This document shows, one piece after another, positions 11,259 through 16,488 of a stretch of DNA of 16,488 nucleotides. The DNA lies in assembly GCA_029865515.1 (NCBI GenBank), contig JAOUGQ010000041.1, positions 1 to 16,488 on the forward strand, in the 5' to 3' direction. Made by a program: the position numbers and the translations under genes. Source of the stretch: Nitrospirota bacterium (lineage in GTDB: Bacteria; Nitrospirota; Nitrospiria; Nitrospirales; UBA8639). The stretch's first letter is position 1; the number at the start of each line of letters is the position of its first letter. Under the pieces are notes generated by a model, which did not search any database, was not told the DNA's origin, and saw only the letters and a list, made by a program, of their open reading frames with translations.

Positions 11259-14066
11259 ATGGCTTTGTTGTTACCTGAAAAAAAATCTTCTCTTGGCGCT
11301 GATTTAGCCAAAAGATTGGATGCCGACAAGGTCCGGTGGGATTGGGCGACGCTGAAGGCCTATTCCGTCGATGCCAGTATCTACAAAATACCCCCACAAG
11401 TCGTCGTTCTTCCTGACACGGAAGAAGAGATTGATGTCGTGATGGAGTATGCCGTCCGGGTTGGCGTGCCTCTTACCCCGCGGGCTGCCGGAACGAACCT
11501 GACTGGTTCAGCCATCGGGTCTGGCATTATCGTGGATATTTCACGAATGAACCGGATTCTTGCAATCAATCGGGAAGAACAGTGGGCGCGCGTGCAACCC
11601 GGTCTGGTGTTGTCTGAATTTAATAAGCAGTTGGCCCCCTTGGGGCTGATGTATGGTCCCGATCCTTCAAGCGGGGATATGTGTAAATTGGGCGGCATGG
11701 TCGCCAATAATTCGGCTGGTCCGCATACGCTTCGCTATGGATCGGTGAAGGACAATGTTCATTCCCTCCGGGTCCGGCTGTTAAAGGAGGGTTGGCTTGA
11801 CGCCATGGCCGTAGATATTGGAGGAGCGGCCTATACTTCGTTGTTGAATCAGTATGCATCTTTACAAACCGTGTGGGCGCTGCTCAAGCAGGACCAGGCT
11901 GTGATTCGTGCCAAACGTCCCAAGGTGAGTAAAAACAGTTCCGGCTATAACGTGTTTGATTTGGTGAAAGGGCTTGAGAGAGGGGTGTTTGATGTTCCCA
12001 AGTTGTTTGTCGGTAGCGAAGGTACGCTTGGGATCATGAGTGAGGCGACAGTCAAATTGGTCAAACGACCTGATGCCACGGTGACAGGTCTGATCCATTT
12101 CCGGCACCTGGAGGGTATGGGCGAAGCCGTGCCGCATTTGTTGGAGTTGGAACCTAATGCCTTGGAAGTGATGGATGGGAATACCTTGGATTTGATCGGG
12201 CGCGATCGTCATGGCATCCCATTAGATGCTGCGGCCACCCTACTTATTGAATTTGATGAGGGAGACGGAACGGATCGTCGGGAACGACTGCAAGGGATGT
12301 GTCGAACCTTTGCGGTGACGGGTGAAGTGAGGCTGGCATCGGATCCGGCTCAGCAAGCCGATCTCTGGAAGGCTCGCAAGGCATTGTATCCGACGCTCTA
12401 TCGGTTCGATCCTCTGAAAAAGCCGATCAATTTTGTCGATGATGTGGTCGTGCCGGCTTCGCGTACCGGAGAATTGATTCGGTATTTGGAAGAGTATTTC
12501 GGACGTCAGAGCGTTTCCGTTGCCATTTTCGGGCATGTGGGGAATGGCAACGCGCATATCGTGCCGCTGCTCGATCTTCATAATCAATACGATTTCCACG
12601 CGATGGTTGAGGCACATCGTGAGATTCACCAAACGGTGTTGGACCGGTTTGACGGGTCTATTTGTGGTGAACATGGAGATGGGCGTGTACGGGCGGAAAC
12701 GGTGCGGGTGATGTATGGAGAAGAAGTCTATCAGGTCTTTGTTCGCGTGAAGCAGGCGTTTGACCCGCAGGGGATGATGAATCCCGGCGTGAAAATCAGC
12801 GAAACATCGTTCACGGAGCATATTGATTATGAGCGCATGGGGAAGCCCTGTGCGACGTGCGCCAAATGTAATTCGGTGTGTCCGGTGTATGATGTGTTCC
12901 AGTCTGAAGATATGAGTGCCCGCGGCTGGTTTGAGATTGTCACCGCCTCGGATTACCAGTATCTGAAATCCGAACGTGTTGTCGAAGCCTGTTTGAATTG
13001 CAAGTCCTGCCGCACCATTTGTCCTGCAGGGGTTGATGTGTCAGACCTGATTCTTCAGCGACGGGCGGAACATCCCAATCGGGTGGCTGGTTGGATCTTT
13101 GCACTTCATGCCCGTCCATGGCTTTTTCATCCGTTGCTGAAGGTGGTGGCATGGACACAGTCCTTTTGGGATCGTCCGGTCATTCGAGGCATACTGGAAA
13201 ATATGACTCGCCCGTTGTTGCGTGGATTGGCCGCCACCGCGAAAATTCCTCGAGAGATGGTGCTTCCGACTTTTGCCAAACGTCATTTGCGTGACCGGTA
13301 TCCCGATCTTTGTCATCCCGATCATGTTCGCCAGGCGCCAGTCGCATATTTCCACGGCTGTGCCGCAAACTATTTTGACGATGGCGTGGGGGACGCCGTG
13401 ATTGGTCTCTTAGCCGATCATGGCGTGAAGGTGGCTCTGCCCCCTCAACGATGTTCGGGGACGCCTATTGAAACGTATGGATTGCGGGATTTGGTGAAAG
13501 ACGGCGCACGGGACAATCTGGCTCATCTGGCTCAGTTTGAAACGGTCATTACCAGTTGTGCCTCCTGTACATTAAGCCTGAAGGATTACGTCAAACTTTT
13601 TCAAGGAGAGCCGGAGGAAGCCGTGGCGATCGATTTGCAAAAACGGGTTAAACATATTTCTGAATTTCTGGTTGACCGTGGTGGGAGATCAACACAGCCG
13701 CCGAACTCGCCTGTATCCGGCAATGAGAAGTTGCCAAAAGTGACATACCATTCTTCATGCCATCTTCGCGCCGCTGGCGTATCCCAAGCTCCGAGAGAAT
13801 TGCTCTCGTCATTGACTGATCTTGAATTTGTCGAAATGCAGGATGCCGATCGGTGTGCAGGCGGAGCGGGGACGTACATGGTGAAAAATTACGAGACCTC
13901 ACAAGAGATTTTTCAACGCAAGAAGCGAGCTATTCAACAAAGCGGGGCTCAAGTGGTGGCCACCAGTTGCCCCGCGTGCATGATTCAGTTAAAAAATGGT
14001 CTTCGTGGAAAGGCGGAGGTCAAGCATATCGCACAGGTCATACGGGAGCATACTCGCAAGGGTTAG
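11259..14066 (+). CDS. FAD/Fe-S D-lactate (or glycolate) dehydrogenase, GlcD-GlcF type fusion
   Basis: The 935-residue protein joins a flavin half and an iron-sulfur half. Residues about 45-265 are the FAD-binding PCMH domain (PRAAGTNLTGSAIGSGIIVD; GGMVANNSAGPHTLRYG; VGSEGTLGIMSEATVKLV). Residues about 270-512 are the FAD-oxidase C domain with HVGNGNAH (426-433) and GEHGDGRVRAE. Two 4Fe-4S motifs follow: C531-x2-C534-x2-C537-x3-C541P and C578-x2-C581-x2-C584-x3-C588P. Then come two CCG domains (C701, C732, C767-x2-C770; C834, C866, C904-x2-C907). Length and order match the Shewanella Dld-II D-lactate dehydrogenase (about 934 residues), and resemble GlcD plus GlcF of glycolate oxidase in one chain. 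It oxidises a D-2-hydroxy acid at the inner membrane face and passes electrons to the quinone pool or another carrier. The substrate is uncertain. No lactate permease neighbours it. Confidence 0.92.
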   Translation: MALLLPEKKSSLGADLAKRLDADKVRWDWATLKAYSVDASIYKIPPQVVVLPDTEEEIDVVMEYAVRVGVPLTPRAAGTNLTGSAIGSGIIVDISRMNRILAINREEQWARVQPGLVLSEFNKQLAPLGLMYGPDPSSGDMCKLGGMVANNSAGPHTLRYGSVKDNVHSLRVRLLKEGWLDAMAVDIGGAAYTSLLNQYASLQTVWALLKQDQAVIRAKRPKVSKNSSGYNVFDLVKGLERGVFDVPKLFVGSEGTLGIMSEATVKLVKRPDATVTGLIHFRHLEGMGEAVPHLLELEPNALEVMDGNTLDLIGRDRHGIPLDAAATLLIEFDEGDGTDRRERLQGMCRTFAVTGEVRLASDPAQQADLWKARKALYPTLYRFDPLKKPINFVDDVVVPASRTGELIRYLEEYFGRQSVSVAIFGHVGNGNAHIVPLLDLHNQYDFHAMVEAHREIHQTVLDRFDGSICGEHGDGRVRAETVRVMYGEEVYQVFVRVKQAFDPQGMMNPGVKISETSFTEHIDYERMGKPCATCAKCNSVCPVYDVFQSEDMSARGWFEIVTASDYQYLKSERVVEACLNCKSCRTICPAGVDVSDLILQRRAEHPNRVAGWIFALHARPWLFHPLLKVVAWTQSFWDRPVIRGILENMTRPLLRGLAATAKIPREMVLPTFAKRHLRDRYPDLCHPDHVRQAPVAYFHGCAANYFDDGVGDAVIGLLADHGVKVALPPQRCSGTPIETYGLRDLVKDGARDNLAHLAQFETVITSCASCTLSLKDYVKLFQGEPEEAVAIDLQKRVKHISEFLVDRGGRSTQPPNSPVSGNEKLPKVTYHSSCHLRAAGVSQAPRELLSSLTDLEFVEMQDADRCAGGAGTYMVKNYETSQEIFQRKKRAIQQSGAQVVATSCPACMIQLKNGLRGKAEVKHIAQVIREHTRKG

Positions 14067-14074
14067 GAGGTGAG

Positions 14075-14116
14075 ATGCTGAAACACAATGCGTGCTCTGT
14101 CGGAAGATCGTTGTGA
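14075..14116 (+). CDS. Possible 13-codon mini-ORF with strong ribosome binding site
   Basis: AGGAGG overlaps the TAG of the dehydrogenase gene (14064-14066) and stands four bases before ATG 14075, which opens MLKHNACSVGRSL and then TGA. The product is too short to recognise. It could be a leader peptide for the next gene, a remnant of a longer frame, or chance. Another start at 14088 in a different frame would give 19 codons but lies farther from the site. Confidence in a functional peptide is low; the strong site itself is clear. Confidence 0.25.
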   Translation: MLKHNACSVGRSL

Positions 14117-14161
14117 TCGTTTCAATAGGATTGATATTCATTTTTAGATGAGGAACACCGG

Positions 14162-14443
14162 ATGGTAAAAATTTTGATATTTGGACTTGCGCTTCGGGAG
14201 GTCGTTGAAGATCCTGAAGTGGAAATTACTCTAGAAAACGCCACGACCCTTCGCCAACTGCTGGAGGATTATCCCGACCAATTTCAAGGGCTGATGCCTT
14301 TTCTTCATTCCAATCAACTCATGTTGACCATTAATCAAAAAATCTCCACGTTGGAAGCCCAAGTGAAAAACGGGGATACCGTCAAGATTACTCACCAGGG
14401 GAGTGAGCATCATGCGGATGGAGCCATGTGGCACAACCCGTAA
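14162..14443 (+). CDS. MoaD/ThiS-like ubiquitin-fold small protein without terminal Gly-Gly
   Basis: The 93-residue product begins MVKILIFGLALREVV and contains EITLENATTLRQLLEDYPDQ and LMLTINQKISTLEAQVKNGD followed by TVKITHQ. This is the strand-strand-helix-strand order, with the late N-GDTVKI turn, typical of the beta-grasp sulfur carriers MoaD and ThiS. Those carriers end in Gly-Gly, which is adenylated and thiocarboxylated. Here the expected place has HQGSEHH, and the chain continues to DGAMWHNP, so classical sulfur carriage would need processing or is absent. GAGGA stands seven bases before ATG 14162. It follows the dehydrogenase by 95 bases and converges with the next gene. The fold call is moderate to good; the function is open, and molybdopterin or thiamin genes are not adjacent. 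Confidence 0.75.
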   Translation: MVKILIFGLALREVVEDPEVEITLENATTLRQLLEDYPDQFQGLMPFLHSNQLMLTINQKISTLEAQVKNGDTVKITHQGSEHHADGAMWHNP

Positions 14444-14512
14444 CGCGCAAAGGTTGGAGGAATATTTTGCTTTGAAGTTGAGGAAGGGGTTTTTCAGAGA
14501 GAGGACGGTGTC

Positions 14513-14728
14513 TTAGTTTGCACTTCCCGAGGAGTCTAGCAATTCTTCGTCACATTTTTTGCACTGGAGTATGCTCTGAAGATGTGCCCGTCGTCCTTCC
14601 GGTGAAAGGACCCACGGGCGAATACTGAGCGGGGGCTGATGTCGAACATGTTGCCCGTGACCACAGGCCAGATCCGCCACCCAATCGCCCACGTCATCCT
14701 GGTGAAACCCGATAATCGGTTGGTCCAT
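14513..14728 (-). CDS. DUF3565-type small Cys/His protein
   Basis: The 71-residue product, MDQPIIGFHQDDVGDWVADL and on through ACGHGQHVRH, then RPWVLSPEGR and LQCKKCDEEL, agrees with my memory of the DUF3565 family along its whole length. CGHGQHVRH with the late CKKC gives three Cys and several His, suggesting a small zinc or other metal site. No reaction is known to me for the family. The start ATG 14728 has only a weak purine stretch upstream. The DUF4197-type gene ends 45 bases before it on the same strand, so the two may form a unit. The last residues (LDSSGSAN) are a variable tail. Confidence 0.83.
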   Translation of the reverse strand: MDQPIIGFHQDDVGDWVADLACGHGQHVRHQPPLSIRPWVLSPEGRRAHLQSILQCKKCDEELLDSSGSAN

Positions 14729-14773
14729 TTTTACTCAGAGCATAGTGGTGTGAGGAAAAAATTAATCAATGAA

Positions 14774-15496
14774 TTATTTTCCAAAGACTTCTTTGAGTAA
14801 ATCCGTCACTTGCGCTGCGGGGTTGGTTCGTATTTTTTTCTCCTCTTCCGCCAGCGTGTAAAAGAGTCCGTCCAAGCTTTTCCCGACCACGTAGTTGTCC
14901 AAATCAAAAGCCGGTACTTTGACGAATGGCAGCGTCGTATATTGTCCCACCAATTCTTTGTATTGCGCGGTGACCCCGACCTGGTTCATGGCCTTCTCCA
15001 CTTCCGGTTTGAACGCAGTGGCTAGTTGGTTCTGGGTTTTGTTTTTGAAGTAGTCGGTGGCTGCGGTATCTCCTCCATGTAAGATTTTCTTGGCATCGTC
15101 AAAATTCATGTTCGTAAGAGCATCTTTGAAAATGGGTTTGGCCAAAGGGGCGGCCTGCTCGGCCGCCCGGTTCATACTGACCACAAACTCATCCACCTGA
15201 GGTCCGAACCCGGCGAATCGAAGGGCTTTGTCCATGGATTGAAGTTTTTCCGGGAGTAAGATTTTAATAGCCTCATTTTTTAAAAAGCCGTCTGTATTGC
15301 CTGTGAGATTTACGGTGTTTTCCGTCCCGACGCTCAGAGCTTCTTTGAGGCCAGAGATGATCTTGTCATCTCCCAGGGTTTTTGTGCCCGGCAACGCCAA
15401 TTTATCCATCCCTTTGAGAAAATCATCAAATTGTGCGGAGGCGACTTGCGGAAGAAACAAGAGCAGAAAACTCATGATGGCACGAAAAAAAATCAT
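14774..15496 (-). CDS. Exported DUF4197-type protein
   Basis: Two ATG codons stand in tandem at 15499 and 15496. I prefer the second because GGGAG then lies at six bases instead of three. The 240-residue product starts with a signal peptide, IFFRAIMSFLLLFLPQVASA, cut before QFDD. The mature part has GLKEALSVGTENTV, KNEAIKILLPEKL, FVVSMNRAAEQAAPLAKPIF, AKKILHGGDTAATDYFKNK and a C-terminal VGKSLDGLFYTLAEEEKKIR with NPAAQVTDLLKEVFG. These are the conserved stretches of DUF4197, a helical periplasmic family of unknown function. No lipobox is present. An inverted repeat lies upstream at 15525-15554. The family call is secure; the role is unknown. Confidence 0.9.
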   Translation of the reverse strand: MIFFRAIMSFLLLFLPQVASAQFDDFLKGMDKLALPGTKTLGDDKIISGLKEALSVGTENTVNLTGNTDGFLKNEAIKILLPEKLQSMDKALRFAGFGPQVDEFVVSMNRAAEQAAPLAKPIFKDALTNMNFDDAKKILHGGDTAATDYFKNKTQNQLATAFKPEVEKAMNQVGVTAQYKELVGQYTTLPFVKVPAFDLDNYVVGKSLDGLFYTLAEEEKKIRTNPAAQVTDLLKEVFGK

Positions 15497-15524
15497 CATT
15501 CACTCCCTTTTAAGAGATGAAGAA

Positions 15525-15554
15525 GCTAGAAGGGATTGTTGGAAAAAGTCTAGC
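15525..15554. promoter_or_regulatory. Spaced inverted repeat upstream of the DUF4197-type gene
   Basis: GCTAGA (15525-15530) and TCTAGC (15549-15554) are exact inverse complements 18 bases apart. They lie 29-58 bases before the start codon on the minus strand, where a promoter and operator would be expected. No good -35/-10 pair could be fixed. Six-base arms allow for chance. Confidence 0.25.
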
Positions 15555-15723
15555 AGGAAAGAGAAGCTGAGAGCCAATTGAAATGGACCAATCTGTGAGA
15601 TGGGACCCACAAGGAGAGGGGGAGACTTGCGGCCTGGGATTATCCTGGGGAGGATAGACTTAATAATCGAGCAGTCTTTAAATCCTCAGGAGGCAAATTC
15701 CGGCTCTTCCTCGTGGGTGGTCC

Positions 15724-15746
15724 AAAAAGCCACTGTTGATGTGGCC
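15724..15746 (-). terminator. Intrinsic terminator of the zinc-ribbon gene
   Basis: On the minus strand GCCAC, loop ATCAACA and GTGGC are followed directly by TTTTT. An outer G-T pair can extend the stem. It begins 11 bases after the stop codon at 15757. Orientation, spacing and U-tract all fit rho-independent termination, though the stem is only five to six base pairs. Confidence 0.65.
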
Positions 15747-15756
15747 AGACCCAAGG

Positions 15757-16128
15757 TTAAGCCACAGGACTACAACTCATCCCTGACCCCTTGCCTTTGT
15801 TCGATGATGCTAAAGGCCTGGAGAGGAGAGGACGGGTTTTTTTCTTCATCGCTTCTCGTTCGGGGTTCAGGCGATTTTCCAAAATGACGGGATCAATGAC
15901 TTCACCGCATTGCAAGCATCGTTTTGTTAAAATCTCCATGCCACCGGCATCATAGTTCACATTCATGCACCAGTGGGAGACCATAAATCCTCCACATCGC
16001 GTACATGCATCCGAATGTCGTGGATCGGCTGCTTTGGTCGTTGGAGTGCCAATTGGTTGAATGTTTTCATTCTTGATGGGACGTTTCCCAACCGAAGCGG
16101 TCTTTTTCTGTATTCCATAATGTCCCAT
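15757..16128 (-). CDS. Small zinc-ribbon protein
   Basis: I choose ATG 16128 because AAGGAG stands six bases before it; an upstream in-frame ATG at 16146 would place that site inside the coding region and has none of its own. The 123-residue product begins MGHYGIQKKTASVGKR. At its centre is a two-pair zinc ribbon: CTRCGG, then HWCMNVNYDAGGMEILTKR, then CLQCGEVIDPVI. The spacing between knuckles, with strand-forming residues between, is typical of rubredoxin-like ribbons. The C-terminal third (EREAMKKKTRPLLSRP and on) is basic and low in complexity. Similar short ribbons with CGG-x(n)-RCxQCGExxDPVI are, from memory, frequent in Nitrospira genomes, some in several copies. It may bind nucleic acid or a protein partner; no function is established. 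It has its own promoter candidate and a terminator. Confidence 0.8.
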   Translation of the reverse strand: MGHYGIQKKTASVGKRPIKNENIQPIGTPTTKAADPRHSDACTRCGGFMVSHWCMNVNYDAGGMEILTKRCLQCGEVIDPVILENRLNPEREAMKKKTRPLLSRPLASSNKGKGSGMSCSPVA

Positions 16129-16184
16129 ATTGAACTCCTTTTTCATGATATCACGATATGTTTAATAATATTATTGCTGATTTA

Positions 16185-16212
16185 GAGATATAGCTCTTTG
16201 ATCTTAAGTCAA
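16185..16212 (-). promoter_or_regulatory. Candidate promoter for the zinc-ribbon gene
   Basis: On the minus strand TTGACT (16207-16212) is a near-consensus -35. A -10 may be TATCTC (16185-16190) at 16 bases, or TATATC (16187-16192) at a short 14. The region is AT-rich and about 55-75 bases ahead of the start codon at 16128. Confidence 0.4.
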
Positions 16213-16488
16213 GATTAACACAATATTAAAAATTCCTCATAATCGGGGATAAAGAATGAGCTGAAACCATCATGAACTTGAAAAAACACAGAGAATCGCT
16301 ATTAAAGTCTTGCTATAGACCTAAGTATATACGAATTTATACTTAATTATTTAAGCGTAGCATAAAGAACGAAAAATTTAGGGGATTTAGTGAGATGCGT
16401 TGCCTATTAAGCCATGTGGGCTTTTAACGGGGGCAAGAGAAAATACTGAATTTCCCGGGGGAACGTACCCTGTTCTAGGGCCAGCGGA
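16213..16488. other. AT-rich non-coding stretch, then a GC-richer edge with undecided content
   Basis: From about 16213 to 16380 the sequence is AT-rich, without a supported gene; one 24-codon frame at 16272 lacks a ribosome binding site. From about 16390 to the edge it becomes GC-richer. Two minus-strand frames are open from the right edge, ending at 16387 and 16407. One of them could be the 3' end of a gene beyond the window (ending LLPPLKAHMA or VKSPHGLIGNASH), but neither is recognisable. Confidence 0.5.
16322..16345. repeat. Perfect AT-rich inverted repeat near the right edge
   Basis: TAAGTATA (16322-16329) and TATACTTA (16338-16345) are exact inverse complements with an eight-base spacer. 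A second small one, CTTAA-TTAT-TTAAG at 16342-16355, overlaps it. A 12-base palindrome AATAATATTATT lies at 16164-16175 in the same AT-rich region. Confidence 0.5.

Noticed and set aside
12240..12821. 193-codon minus-strand frame inside the dehydrogenase gene
   Set aside because: It is fully antisense to conserved FAD-oxidase sequence and has no recognisable domain or ribosome binding site.
15600..15887. 95-codon plus-strand frame between the DUF4197-type and zinc-ribbon genes
   Set aside because: It runs antisense through the terminator and the C-terminal third of the zinc-ribbon gene, and has no convincing ribosome binding site or similarity.
16272..16346. 24-codon Lys/Arg-rich frame in the AT-rich right region
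   Set aside because: There is no ribosome binding site, and a frame of this size is expected by chance.

Overview
The window reads as a chromosomal segment of a Gram-negative-type bacterium with moderate GC. The whole gene set most resembles Nitrospirota (Nitrospira and relatives). Clues are the very short lysine-rich protein beginning MGDKGGKKDK, the Cys-pair zinc-ribbon protein, the DHH-CBS-nucleotidyltransferase fusion, and a lysine/alanine-rich protein with an acidic tail. This assignment rests on recalled protein resemblance, not on a search. No rRNA, tRNA, CRISPR array, transposase or integrase was found.

Layout. Bases 1-6156 are read entirely on the minus strand. They hold the 5' part of a transglutaminase-like protein (running off the left edge), an AT-rich orphan with a PIN-like acidic pattern, a 28-residue lysine-rich protein, a major facilitator transporter, and a large DHH/CBS/tRNA-nucleotidyltransferase fusion. 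A divergent intergenic region (6157-6338) then switches to the plus strand. From 6339 to 14443 come a basic/AT-hook/acidic chromatin-like protein, a 1-Cys peroxiredoxin, a secreted or membrane-anchored pentapeptide-type repeat protein, scpA, scpB, a 935-residue FAD/Fe-S D-lactate (or glycolate) dehydrogenase, and a ubiquitin-fold MoaD/ThiS-like protein. From 14513 to 16128 the genes are again on the minus strand: a DUF3565-type protein, a DUF4197-type exported protein and a zinc-ribbon protein with a clear intrinsic terminator. The last 360 bases carry no convincing gene, and the first 250 of them are AT-rich with several palindromes.

Functional themes. Chromosome organisation appears twice: ScpA/ScpB, which work with SMC, and the Lys-rich AT-hook protein. 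RNA metabolism is represented by the DHH-CBS-CCA fusion. Redox and energy genes are the peroxiredoxin and the fused flavin/iron-sulfur dehydrogenase, which would feed electrons from a 2-hydroxy acid to the respiratory chain. The rest are small or envelope-associated proteins of unknown role.

Most genes are ordinary conserved ones. The best leads for something less described are the bipartite Lys/Asp protein with its palindromic leader, the 28-residue protein missed by normal length cut-offs, the ubiquitin-fold protein without a terminal GG, the AT-rich PIN-like orphan, and the strictly 11-residue-periodic repeat protein behind the peroxiredoxin. I see no multi-gene defence or mobile system.
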